From the NCBI RefSeq assembly GCF_004801295.1, contig NZ_SSOC01000001.1, positions 434,001 to 498,000 of the forward strand: 64,000 nt of DNA, written 5' to 3'. The translations under genes and the position numbers were made by a program. The DNA comes from Pseudothauera nasutitermitis (GTDB lineage Bacteria; Pseudomonadota; Gammaproteobacteria; Burkholderiales; Rhodocyclaceae). Numbering within the stretch: the first letter of the stretch is position 1; every line of letters begins with the position of its first letter. This document shows positions 18,294-26,290 of this stretch, in pieces. The notes beneath the pieces were generated by a model. The model was not told the DNA's origin and did no database searches. It was given only the letters and a program-made list of their open reading frames with translations.

Positions 18294-19880
18294 TCAAGAA
18301 GCTGCCGCCGGCGCTGCGGCGGGTGGCGTGACAGGGGGCGTGCGCGTCACCACGGGCGCCGGAATGTGCTGGAGCATCAGGACGAGCGGAACCATCAGCA
18401 GCGCAACCACGGCGAATACGCGATAAATGTCCGCTGCCGCCAGGATGTTGGCCTGCTGCGCGACCGTGTTGCCCAGTGATGCCCAGGCCGGATCGTTCGA
18501 TGGCAGGCGCGCCAACAGTTGCCCGGCATTGTCGAGCAGCATTTCCGAATGGAAGCGACTGCGTACTGCCGTGATTTGTCCGATGATGGCGGCGCCGATG
18601 GTGGTGCTGAACACACGCACGATGTTCACAAGGCCCGAAAGGAATGGCCCCTCCATTGGCTGTACAACACTCGTCAGCAGGAACAGCAGCGAAACCATCG
18701 TCAGTGGCTGTCCGACCATGTGCAGCACTTGCGTCCACAAGAACTGCCGCACCATCCACTCGCTCGTGATGCCGGATGCCAGCCAATTGGCGGCGATCAT
18801 GCAGAGCAATCCCGCGACGAACACATGGCGCGCATCGACCCATTTCCGATACAGCAGCAGTGCCACGCATGGCCCGAGCAGCAGTTGCGGCAGACCGACG
18901 ATCAGGCCGAGCGAAGCGCTCTGTTCCATGCGGAAACCCTGGAAATTGGCCATCAGGTTGGCCGGCAGGGTGACGGCGGTGGCCATCGTCATCAGCAGCA
19001 ATGCGAAGATGATGAAGCCAATCCAGAGGTTGCGCCGCTCCAGCAGTTGCAGGCGGACGAACGGTGCCGGATGGAACCATTCGCTTGCTAGGAACAGGGC
19101 CAGCAGCGCACCGCCGGCAACGAACGCAGCGACGATCAGCGGCGAATGGAACCAGTCCAGCCGCACGCCTTGATCCACGCCGACGACCAGCAGCATCAGG
19201 CCGGGGATACCCAGGGCCATGCCGAACCAGTTGGCTTGCGGTATGCGCGGCAGGGCCATCGGCATCTTCGGAATGCCCCAGCCGACCAGCGTGGCCGCCA
19301 CCAAGCCCAGCGGAATCACATGCCAATAGACCCAACGCCAGTCTTCAAGCCGGTCAACCCACTGTGCGGCGAGCCACAAGGCGATGTTCGGCGAGAAGGT
19401 GGCGACCAGCGCGAAGATCGCCAAGCCGTGCAGGCGGATGGGCGGCGGCAGGAACCGAAGGCAGGCCATCATCAGCACGGGGATCAGCGCGCCGCCGAGC
19501 ATGCCGTGAAGTACGCGCAGGGTCAGCAGCAGATGCAGGTCTTGCACATAGGGCATGACCAGCGACAACAGCAACGTGCTGAACAGCATCGTCAGGTGGA
19601 AACGGCGCAGCGAGAACGTGATGGCAAACCACGTTGCAAACGGCATCGCGGCCAGTTCGCCAGCGGCATACGCCGTAGTCAGCCAGGAAGCATCGTCCAG
19701 GCCGAAACCCAGGGCACCCCGCAAGTCAGGCAGTACCAGGCCGGGTATTCGGCCGTTCAGGCCAGCCACCATCGAAGCCAGCAAGATGCCCAGCAGGCCG
19801 ACAGCCATGCGCGGGCCGAATCGGGGCTGCGGGGGGCCACCAGGCGGCCCGGCTGGCGGTGTTACTGCCGGCGCTGTCAC
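18294..19880 (-). CDS. emrB: EmrB/QacA-type MFS drug efflux protein (DHA2, 14 TM)
   Basis: 528 residues with about 14 membrane segments. The N-terminal Pro/Gly-rich stretch is followed by RFGPRMAVGLLGILLASMVAGLNGRIPGLVLPDLRGALGFGLDDASWLTTAYAAGE, where motif D1-like LDDASWLTTAYA matches the DHA2 family. It is predicted to pump lipophilic drugs or organic acids using the proton gradient and to pass them to EmrA and the NodT-type channel. Its ATG overlaps the channel gene's stop codon. It should be repressed by the divergent TetR protein. Confidence 0.9.
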   Translation of the reverse strand: MTAPAVTPPAGPPGGPPQPRFGPRMAVGLLGILLASMVAGLNGRIPGLVLPDLRGALGFGLDDASWLTTAYAAGELAAMPFATWFAITFSLRRFHLTMLFSTLLLSLVMPYVQDLHLLLTLRVLHGMLGGALIPVLMMACLRFLPPPIRLHGLAIFALVATFSPNIALWLAAQWVDRLEDWRWVYWHVIPLGLVAATLVGWGIPKMPMALPRIPQANWFGMALGIPGLMLLVVGVDQGVRLDWFHSPLIVAAFVAGGALLALFLASEWFHPAPFVRLQLLERRNLWIGFIIFALLLMTMATAVTLPANLMANFQGFRMEQSASLGLIVGLPQLLLGPCVALLLYRKWVDARHVFVAGLLCMIAANWLASGITSEWMVRQFLWTQVLHMVGQPLTMVSLLFLLTSVVQPMEGPFLSGLVNIVRVFSTTIGAAIIGQITAVRSRFHSEMLLDNAGQLLARLPSNDPAWASLGNTVAQQANILAAADIYRVFAVVALLMVPLVLMLQHIPAPVVTRTPPVTPPAAAPAAAS

Positions 19881-21364
19881 GATGCGCCTTCCACGATGGC
19901 CGGGGCGGCCCGCAATTCCGGCGACCAGCCGCCGCCGAGTGCTCGGTAGAGTGCCACGACTGACAAGGCCGATGCGGTGGCGCAGTCGGTGAGTTCGGCC
20001 TGGCTCGCCAGCAGCGAGCGGCGAGCCACCAGTACGGAGGTGAAATCGGCGGTGCCTTGCTGGTAGGCGCGCTGTGCCACATCCAATGCGGTCTGGTTCT
20101 GTGTCAGCGCGATCTGCAACTGCTCATGCCGTTTCAGTTCGGTGGCGTAGGCGTTCAGCGCATCGTCCACTTCATGCCAGGCGCGCAACACGGTTTGCTG
20201 ATACGAGATTCCCGCCAAGCGGTGCCGCGCTTCGCTCAACGCCAGATTGCTCTTGAGCCGCCCGCCCTGGAAGATTGGCAGGTACAGCGTCGGCCCCACG
20301 GAAAAGCGCCGGGAGTCCCAACTGCCGAGGTCGGAGAAGTCGAATGCCTGGACGCCCACGCTGCCGGTCAGGCTGATGCGCGGGTAGAAGTCGGCCTTCG
20401 CCGCGCCAATGTCGGCAACCGCAGCGCGCAGGCGTGCTTCCGCCTGCAAAATGTCGGGCCGCTGACGGGCCAGTTCAGAGGGCACCCCCACGGGCAAACG
20501 CTCGGGCATCGGCGGCAGGCCGGCACTATCGAGACGTGCATCCAGCTCGCGTGGCGGCTGGCCCAGCAACAGTGCCAGCGCGTTCAGGAGCGCGTCGCGC
20601 TGCTGTTTCAGTTGCGTCAGGCGGGCTTCGATGCCGGCCAGGTCGGCGCGGGCGGCGGCGGCATCGTATCGGGTCGCTACGCCGTTGCGCTGACGGCTCT
20701 CGGTCAGGTTCACCAGGTTCTCGGCAATCCGGCGGTTTTCCTCGACGATGGTTTGCTGTGCCTGGATACCACGCAGCAACAGATAGGTGCGGGCCACGTC
20801 ACCCGCGACCGACACCTTCACCGCATCCATGCCGTAGGCGCTGGCTTGCAGCCGGGCTTCGGCCGAATCGCTGAGGTAGCGCAGGTGGCCCCATAAATCC
20901 AGTTCCCAGCCGGCTTGAAGGCCCATCGACCAGTTGTCCGATGCGCTGGCCGGTGCGCCCAGCGCCGCCATCGGCGAGTTTTCGCTGAGGGCCGAACGCG
21001 CGTAGCTGGCATCCGCGGACAGTTGCGGGCGGCGGGCGGCATTAGCCAGTCCCAGTTGTGCGCGGCTTTCCTCGATGCGCGCGGCGGCGGCCTGGAGATC
21101 GAGGTTGGATGTGGCGGCCTCGGCCTGCAAGGCCGTCAGCGTGGCATCGCCGAACAGTTGCCACCATTCGGACGGCGCCGGCTCCTCAACCAAGGCGGCT
21201 TCATCCGCCACGACCGCCGCACGGGCATGCAGCGCCGCATCCGGCGAAGCCAGCGACGGCTCCCGAACATCGGGGGCCGTCATGCAACCAGCAAGTACCA
21301 GCGCCAATGCGGGCGCTCCATGAGCGACCCGGCGAAGTCCCCGGCCTCGAAAAACGCGATCCAT
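19877..21364 (-). CDS. NodT-family outer-membrane efflux lipoprotein
   Basis: 495 residues. A lipoprotein signal ends LVLAGC (Cys27). Two OEP repeats follow, with TPALQAEAA-type helices and the repeat phrases LDLQAAAARIEESRAQLGLANAARRP and GAAKADFYPRISLTGSVGVQAF. It would form the TolC-like exit duct for EmrAB. GAGGA precedes the ATG. First gene of the operon, directly downstream of two TetR operators. Together with emrB and emrA it makes a full tripartite pump. Confidence 0.92.
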   Translation of the reverse strand: MDRVFRGRGLRRVAHGAPALALVLAGCMTAPDVREPSLASPDAALHARAAVVADEAALVEEPAPSEWWQLFGDATLTALQAEAATSNLDLQAAAARIEESRAQLGLANAARRPQLSADASYARSALSENSPMAALGAPASASDNWSMGLQAGWELDLWGHLRYLSDSAEARLQASAYGMDAVKVSVAGDVARTYLLLRGIQAQQTIVEENRRIAENLVNLTESRQRNGVATRYDAAAARADLAGIEARLTQLKQQRDALLNALALLLGQPPRELDARLDSAGLPPMPERLPVGVPSELARQRPDILQAEARLRAAVADIGAAKADFYPRISLTGSVGVQAFDFSDLGSWDSRRFSVGPTLYLPIFQGGRLKSNLALSEARHRLAGISYQQTVLRAWHEVDDALNAYATELKRHEQLQIALTQNQTALDVAQRAYQQGTADFTSVLVARRSLLASQAELTDCATASALSVVALYRALGGGWSPELRAAPAIVEGAS

Positions 21365-21427
21365 AGAAGTCCTCTAGCAATGCGACGCGGGCGGGTGTGT
21401 GCGGACGCATGCCTCCCTAGGTCGCTG

Positions 21428-21454
21428 TACCGAGCGGTACTATACCGATCGGTA
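21428..21454. promoter_or_regulatory. Tandem TetR operators before the efflux operon
   Basis: Two 12-base palindromes, TACCGAGCGGTA (21428-21439) and TACCGATCGGTA (21443-21454), lie 15 bases apart centre to centre, 64-90 bases upstream of the channel gene start. Dyads of the form TACCGNNCGGTA are common TetR-family operators. They should place the efflux operon under the adjacent repressor. Confidence 0.85.
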
Positions 21455-21542
21455 CTCCGATGCTGCAAGGGATTTCCGTCAAAATTTGAGTCGAAATTGC
21501 GACTGTATCAGGATGGCAATGCGGCCGTTTTGCCGAATCTAA

Positions 21543-21554
21543 TACCGTTCGGTA
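21543..21554. promoter_or_regulatory. Third TetR operator, before tetR itself
   Basis: TACCGTTCGGTA (extended to ATACCG..CGGTAT at 21542-21555) lies exactly 100 bases from the second operator and 12-39 bases before the two possible tetR starts. It predicts autorepression. Confidence 0.85.
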
Positions 21555-21592
21555 TAGTTGCACCTATGTTTTTTTCAGTTGAAAGAGAGCCG

Positions 21593-22243
21593 ATGCTCGC
21601 CCCCCTCGCTGCCGAGCAAAACGACAAGCAACTGGCCGTACTGACGGCGGCCAGGAAGGTGTTTCTGGAACATGGTTTCAGTGCCGCCACCACGGACATG
21701 ATCCAGCGCGCGGCGGGCGTCTCCAAGGCCACGATGTACGCCTGCTTTCCCAACAAGGAAGCCTTGTTTGTTGCGGTGATCGAGCACCTATGCGCGTCGA
21801 TGACGTCGACATTCAAGGCCATGCGCCCCTCTCCCGGCAGCATCACCAAGACGCTGACCGACCTGGGCATGTCCTGCCTCGATATCGTTCTGTCACCGGA
21901 CGCATTGGCGTTGAACCGGGTGATAATGGCGGAAGCACCAAGATTCCCCGAACTGGGGCGGCGGTTCTATCTGGCCGGCCCGAAGGTCGTCATCGCCATG
22001 ATTGCCGAGCAGTTGCGCGAGGCGGTTGAAATCGGAGAAATCAACGTCCAGTCGATCGGCATGGAAGCCGCCGCGACACTGTTCCTGAGCATGATTCGCG
22101 CGCAGGCGCAAATGGAGTGTCTGACACACCCTGGCACCCGGCCATCTGCCGCGCAAAAGGACTACTGGGTGCAGATCGCGGTAACGACTTTCCTCGCGGC
22201 CTTTGGTGTGGCAACTGCCGCGCCAGTGAGCGCTAAGGATTAG
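21593..22243 (+). CDS. TetR-family repressor of the efflux operon
   Basis: 216 residues from ATG 21593, preceded by GAAAGAGAG; an in-frame ATG at 21566 would add nine residues but has no ribosome site. The N-terminal helix-turn-helix reads VLTAARKVFLEHGFSAATTD then AGVSKATMYACFPNKEALF, a textbook TetR domain; the C-terminal half is the ligand-binding, dimerisation part. It is divergent from the NodT-emrB-emrA operon with three matching operators between them. The gene ends at the edge of ICE remnants, so it is part of the acquired segment. Confidence 0.92.
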   Translation: MLAPLAAEQNDKQLAVLTAARKVFLEHGFSAATTDMIQRAAGVSKATMYACFPNKEALFVAVIEHLCASMTSTFKAMRPSPGSITKTLTDLGMSCLDIVLSPDALALNRVIMAEAPRFPELGRRFYLAGPKVVIAMIAEQLREAVEIGEINVQSIGMEAAATLFLSMIRAQAQMECLTHPGTRPSAAQKDYWVQIAVTTFLAAFGVATAAPVSAKD

Positions 22244-22362
22244 GCAACGCCCATCCACGCTGCCGCCCAATCTCCCACGACACACCACCTCCGCGCACTG
22301 TCATCGAGCATCGCATAGCGTCCGCTGGCGATCATGACGGAGCGCCGCTCGGCCAGCCCCCT
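22244..22362 (-). pseudogene. Remnant of ICE relaxase C-terminus (DUF3363 type)
   Basis: On the minus strand one frame reads ERRSVMIASGRYAMLDD and, after a frame change with loss of intervening sequence, another reads VRGGGVSWEIGRQRG. Both are conserved phrases near the C-terminus of DUF3363 relaxases (VirD2/TraI-like) carried by Tn4371-type integrative conjugative elements. It abuts the tetR stop codon. No start or nuclease domain remains. Confidence 0.6.
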
Positions 22363-22365
22363 TTG

Positions 22366-22497
22366 CGGCCACCCGGCGGCCCGACGGGGCAATCTTGCAG
22401 AGAAAGCCGGGTAGCACGGTATCCCGCAGTTCGACAGCGTCCGCCCCTGGGGTTGCGCCGCTTCCACGGCGGTCTTGATGAGCGTGATCTTAGCCAT
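22366..22497 (-). pseudogene. Remnant of tyrosine integrase N-terminus
   Basis: Starting at ATG 22497 the minus strand reads MAKITLIKTAVEAAQPQG and then, one base shifted, VELRDTVLPGFLCKIAPSGR. Joined, these match the N-terminal arm-binding start of ICE/phage tyrosine recombinases. A frameshift after about 18 codons and truncation after about 44 make it inactive. It points in the same direction as the relaxase remnant that follows it. Confidence 0.7.
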
Positions 22498-22633
22498 GCT
22501 GACTCTTTGGGCAGCCCCGGAATCCAAGTGCCAGCCAGGAGCAGTCAGAGGGGAAACCGGAGCAGGTCGCGGAAAGCGCCGGCATATGGCCGATTCGCAC
22601 TCCGTCGAACTTCGGTGGTGGAGTCGGCGTGAA

Positions 22634-22664
22634 ACAAAAAACGGGGGCGCCCGAAGGCGCCCCC
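22634..22664 (-). terminator. Intrinsic terminator of the sulfide dehydrogenase operon
   Basis: Read on the minus strand, GGGGGCGCC, a four-base loop and GGCGCCCCC are followed by a run of T (AAAAAA on the plus strand at 22636-22641). It lies 24 bases past the flavoprotein stop. Confidence 0.9.
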
Positions 22665-22688
22665 GCTGCGGTCCGCATGCGGGCCGGG

Positions 22689-23963
22689 TCAGAGCAGGGC
22701 GTCCGACCAGATGTTGCGCGCCCACGAATCGGCGTACTTGCCTTCCAGCTCGTTGGCCGCCGACGAGAGGCCGCCTGCGCCCTGCACCGCCACCAGGGTC
22801 TTCTTCTCGGCGTCGTACTTGTGCACCGAGGCCACGTGCACCACGTCGGTGTCGGAGACGAAGCTGTAGCAGGTGTTGGCGATGATCGGGTGGGTGTTCA
22901 CCGCGCGCCCGGTGAGCAGCGCGATGGCCGCGTCGGCCGCCAGCTTGGCGTGGTTGTTGGCCATGAAGCCGGACTTGGGCATGCCGGGCGCCGACAGGGT
23001 GGCGTCGCCGAGTACGTGGATGCCCTTGACCGCCAGCGATTCGGTGGTGATCCAGTCCACGCCGCACCAGCGGTCGTTGGCGGTGATCAGCCCGGCCTGC
23101 TTGGCGATGTCGCCGGCGCGCTGCGGCGGCACCACGTTGAGCACGTCGGCCTTCACGTCGCCGTTGATCAGCTTGATGGTCAGACTGCCGGCATCGACCT
23201 CGATCAGCTCGCTGTTCGGGCGGTATTCCACGATGCCCGGGTAGCGGTCGTTCCAGGCCTTGGTGAACAGGCCCTTCTTGGAGACGATGTCCTCGTTCGA
23301 ATCGAGGATCAGCACCTTCGAGCGGGGCTTGTGCTGCTTGAAGTAGAAGGCCACCTGGGCGGCGCGCTCGTACGGTCCCGGCGGGCAGCGGTAGGGCGCC
23401 TTGGGGATGTGCAGGGCATACACGCCGCCGTCCGGGATCGCTTCGAGCTGCTTGCGCAGCGCCACGGTCTGCGGGCCGGCCTTCCAGGCGTGCAGCACGC
23501 GGGCCTGGGCTTCGGCGCTCTCCAGACCGGGCACCAGGTCGTAGAGGAAATCCACACCCGGGGAGACGATCAGGCGATCGTAGGAGATCGGGTCGCCGGC
23601 GGCCAGGCGCACCTGGCGCTTGTCCGGATCGACGGCCAGCGCGGTGTCGCGCACCAGCTTCACACCGTAGCGGCTCTGCAGCGTGTCATAGCCGGTGGTC
23701 AGGTCCTCGATCTGGCGGGTGCCGCCAAGTACCAGGTTGGACAGCGGGCAGGATACGAAGGCCGGGTTGCGTTCGACCAGCACCACTTCGATTTCGGGGG
23801 CCCACTTGCGGATGTACTTGGCAGCGGTGGCGCCGCCGTAGCCGCCGCCGATGACCACCACGCGGGCGATCGGCTTGCGGGGCGTGGAGGCGCAGGCGGT
23901 CAGGGAGAGCGCACCGGTCGCCGCTGCGGCCTTCAGGAAATTGCGTCGATTGAAAGTCGTCAT
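22689..23963 (-). CDS. fccB: Flavocytochrome c sulfide dehydrogenase flavoprotein subunit (FccB/SoxF type)
   Basis: 424 residues. A Tat signal (RRNFLK at 6-11, then a hydrophobic run ending LTACAS) sends the folded protein to the periplasm. The FAD-binding site is VVVIGGGYGGATAAKYIR (about 35-52). C193 (PYRCPPGPYERA) and C365 (NTCYSF) fit the redox-active cysteine pair of FCSD; C72 is a further conserved-looking cysteine. The C-terminal FCSD-binding domain is present. The enzyme oxidises sulfide to polysulfide or sulfur and passes electrons to the cytochrome encoded 16 bases upstream. Normal length for the family. Confidence 0.93.
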   Translation of the reverse strand: MTTFNRRNFLKAAAATGALSLTACASTPRKPIARVVVIGGGYGGATAAKYIRKWAPEIEVVLVERNPAFVSCPLSNLVLGGTRQIEDLTTGYDTLQSRYGVKLVRDTALAVDPDKRQVRLAAGDPISYDRLIVSPGVDFLYDLVPGLESAEAQARVLHAWKAGPQTVALRKQLEAIPDGGVYALHIPKAPYRCPPGPYERAAQVAFYFKQHKPRSKVLILDSNEDIVSKKGLFTKAWNDRYPGIVEYRPNSELIEVDAGSLTIKLINGDVKADVLNVVPPQRAGDIAKQAGLITANDRWCGVDWITTESLAVKGIHVLGDATLSAPGMPKSGFMANNHAKLAADAAIALLTGRAVNTHPIIANTCYSFVSDTDVVHVASVHKYDAEKKTLVAVQGAGGLSSAANELEGKYADSWARNIWSDALL

Positions 23964-23979
23964 GATCGGTTCCTTGCGG

Positions 23980-24294
23980 TCACGGGCGCTGGCGCGAGAA
24001 ATAGGCGGCGAGGCTCTTCAGCTCTTCGTCGGTGTAGCCCTTGGCGTGCTGGTGCATGACCGTGGCCGGACGGGTGCCCTCCTTGAATTCCTTCAGCAGG
24101 GTGTAGGCGCGCTCGCTGTCCAGGCCGGCGATGGCCGGAATGCCGGTGGCACTGGCCCCGTTGGTGCCATGACAGGTGGCGCAAGTCGCGGCCCAGGCCC
24201 GCACTTGCGGGTCTTCGGCCGCCTGGGCGGCGGTCGCGCCGAGCGCGGCGCCCGCGAACAGGGCCGTGCTCAGGGCCCGTTGGATTTTGGTCAT
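23980..24294 (-). CDS. Periplasmic c-type cytochrome, partner of FccB
   Basis: 104 residues: signal peptide (1-25, ending AAQA), one haem site CATCH at 38-42 and a likely axial Met80 (TVMHQHAKGY). It is a small class I monohaem cytochrome, while FccA of some purple bacteria is dihaem. It is the first gene of the pair with fccB and probably its electron acceptor. AGGAGT precedes the ATG by nine bases. Confidence 0.88.
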   Translation of the reverse strand: MTKIQRALSTALFAGAALGATAAQAAEDPQVRAWAATCATCHGTNGASATGIPAIAGLDSERAYTLLKEFKEGTRPATVMHQHAKGYTDEELKSLAAYFSRQRP

Positions 24295-24586
24295 GAGTAC
24301 TTACTCCTGGCTCGAAAAAGTGGCCGCCGCGCGATGCGGATGGCGCTTCCACGCGGCATTGGCGGCAATCCTAGGGAGCGCTTCGATGGGCGGGAACGAA
24401 TCATTCCTGCATAACAGCGCAGAAAACACGATAAGTCCTGTGCCGCCCCGTAGCTTCGATCTGATTTTACGGAATATGCATCTCAGAAAATAGTATTGGA
24501 GGTTATATCAATAGCGCTGCACAGTGCCTCTCATGCCGCAGCGCACCATTCGGCGCGTGATCGTGGCTGGATCGAGGAGAACGTCG
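24295..24586. promoter_or_regulatory. Divergent region between cytochrome/fccB and the sulfonate operon
   Basis: 292 bases without a gene. The plus-strand half is AT-rich (24405-24510) and contains dyad-like GGAAC...ATTCC near 24391-24407 and TTACGGAATATGCAT near 24468-24482, which are reasonable but unproven places for CysB-type control. No RNA gene is recognised. Confidence 0.4.
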
Positions 24587-24928
24587 ATGAAGGCATTGGT
24601 GGTGGGAGCGGACAAGGTGCGCACGATACGCGCCGAACTCGAGCAGACCGCGCACTTGGGCGTGACCCGCACCGAATGCTGGTCCGGCCGCCAGCCGGGC
24701 GACGTGCGCCGCTGCATCCCGGCCGATACCCGCGTGGTGGTGGTGCTGTGTGATCGCGTCAATCACAACCTGCTGTTCAGCGTGCGCCGCCAGGCCGAAG
24801 GGCGCGGCGTGCCGGTGCTGTACTGCCGGCATTCGGTGGTCGATGTGCGCGAGAAGCTGGCCCGCCTGGTGGTGGCCGATGCCGAGCGCCGCGCCGCCGC
24901 GCAGGGCTATGTCGGGCGGTGCGCCTGA
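24587..24928 (+). CDS. DUF2325 protein heading the sulfonate operon
   Basis: 113 residues from ATG 24587, with GAGGAGA six bases upstream. The pattern KALVVGADKVRTIRAELEQ, then IPADTRVVVVLCDRVNHNLLFSVRRQAE and VLYCRHS, matches the DUF2325 family of small Rossmann-like proteins. Members are often found near sulfur, molybdate or iron genes, but no reaction is established. It is followed 51 bases later by a molbindin and then the ssu genes. It may be regulatory or may bind a small ligand. Function unknown. Confidence 0.75.
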   Translation: MKALVVGADKVRTIRAELEQTAHLGVTRTECWSGRQPGDVRRCIPADTRVVVVLCDRVNHNLLFSVRRQAEGRGVPVLYCRHSVVDVREKLARLVVADAERRAAAQGYVGRCA

Positions 24929-24979
24929 AATCCGCGTCCGATCCCCATCGGTAATCCAAGAAGACACAAGAGGAAAGTC

Positions 24980-25195
24980 ATGAGCATTCATTCGGTCAAT
25001 GTGCGCAACCAGTTCCGCGGGCGCATCAAGGAGATCATCCACGGTCCGGTGGTTTCGGAGATCGACGTGGAAACCCCGCACGGCATCGTCACCTCGGTGA
25101 TCACCACGCGCTCGGTCGAGGAACTCGGCCTCAAGCCGGGCAGCGAGGTGATCGCACTGGTGAAATCCACCGAGGTGGCGATCGCCAAGATCTGA
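24980..25195 (+). CDS. Molbindin-like (TOBE/Mop domain) protein
   Basis: 71 residues, one Mop/TOBE domain: SVNVRNQFRGRIKEI at 5-19, GPVVSEIDVET and a C-terminal VKSTEVAIAKI. Such proteins bind molybdate, tungstate or sulfate-like oxyanions as hexamers. GAGGAAAG lies seven bases before the ATG. It resembles the C-terminal tail of the SsuB-type ATPase encoded at the end of the same operon ([24 protein letters not shown]), suggesting duplication or a sensing partnership. Confidence 0.88.
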   Translation: MSIHSVNVRNQFRGRIKEIIHGPVVSEIDVETPHGIVTSVITTRSVEELGLKPGSEVIALVKSTEVAIAKI

Positions 25196-25304
25196 GCGCC
25201 GCGCGCCCCTGCGTTCCGCCTTTCGTTTTTCCCGCATGCCGATGGCCGCTCGCTCGCGCGGGCGGAATCGGTCCGTCCATTGATCTGCCGAAGGAGTCGT
25301 GAAG

Positions 25305-26276
25305 ATGAGTTTCCGCAAGTTCCCGCTGTCCCGCCGGGTGGCGCGCGCCGCGCTGGCCCTGGCCGCCGTGCTGGGTCTGACGGCCGCGCCGGCCCAGGCG
25401 CAGCAAGCCGGCAAGGAGTTCCGCATCGGCTGGCAGAAGGGCTCCAGCATCGCCGTGGTGAAGGCGCTCGGCTATCTGGAAGAACGCCTGACGCGCGAAG
25501 GCGTGGCCGTGCGCTGGATCGAATTCACCGCCGGCCCGCAGATGCTCGAAGGGCTCAACGTGGGCAGCATCGATTTCGCCTCGGTGGGTGAGACGCCGCC
25601 GGTGTTCGCCCAGGCGGCCGGCGCCAATCTGGTATACGTGGGCAACGAGCCGCCCGCGCCGCGCGCCGAGAAGCTGCTGGTGCAGAAGGACTCGCCGATC
25701 CAGTCGGTGAAGGAGCTGAAGGGCAAGCGCATCGCGCTCAACAAGGGCTCCAACGTGCATTACCTGCTGGTGAAGCTGCTGGAGCGCGAGGGGCTGAAGT
25801 ATGCCGACGTGGAAGTCGCCTTCCTGCCGCCGGCCGACGCGCGTGCGGCCTTCGAGCGCAAGGCGGTGGATGCGTGGGTGATCTGGGATCCGTTCGGCGC
25901 CGCCGCCGAAGCGCAGATCGGCGCGCGCATCCTGGCCGACGGAACCGGCGTGGTGAACAACTACATCTTCTATCTGGCCACCCGCCCGTATGCCGAGAAG
26001 CATCCGGAAGTGATCGCCGCGGCCATCGAGGAAGTGAACCGCAGCGGCGCATGGACCGTGGGCAACTACGCCGAGGCCGCACGCATCCTGGCCCCGCAGA
26101 TCGGCCTCACCCCGGAAGTCACCCAGGTGTCGGTGGAACGCTACGCCTACGGCGTGCAGCCGCTGAGCGCGGACGTGATCCGCCAGCAACAGCAGATCGC
26201 CGACGTGTTCTTCGAACTCAAGCTGATTCCGAAGAAGCTCGACGTGGCTTCCGTGGTCTGGCAACCGAAGAAGTAA
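25305..26276 (+). CDS. ssuA: Aliphatic sulfonate-binding protein
   Basis: 323 residues, signal peptide 1-31 (ending PAQAQ). [41 protein letters not shown] and [12 protein letters not shown] are conserved in SsuA receptors. ATG 25305 is chosen because AAGGAG lies eight bases upstream; an in-frame GTG two codons earlier would be too close to it. It delivers alkanesulfonates to SsuBC. Its stop codon is followed 14 bases later by ssuD. Confidence 0.94.
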   Translation: MSFRKFPLSRRVARAALALAAVLGLTAAPAQAQQAGKEFRIGWQKGSSIAVVKALGYLEERLTREGVAVRWIEFTAGPQMLEGLNVGSIDFASVGETPPVFAQAAGANLVYVGNEPPAPRAEKLLVQKDSPIQSVKELKGKRIALNKGSNVHYLLVKLLEREGLKYADVEVAFLPPADARAAFERKAVDAWVIWDPFGAAAEAQIGARILADGTGVVNNYIFYLATRPYAEKHPEVIAAAIEEVNRSGAWTVGNYAEAARILAPQIGLTPEVTQVSVERYAYGVQPLSADVIRQQQQIADVFFELKLIPKKLDVASVVWQPKK

Positions 26277-26290
26277 GCGGAGGGCGCGCG

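Noticed and set aside
22498..22633. A gene in the 136 bases between the integrase remnant and the fccB terminator
   Set aside because: No ribosome site, start or conserved segment; it is probably the former element boundary.
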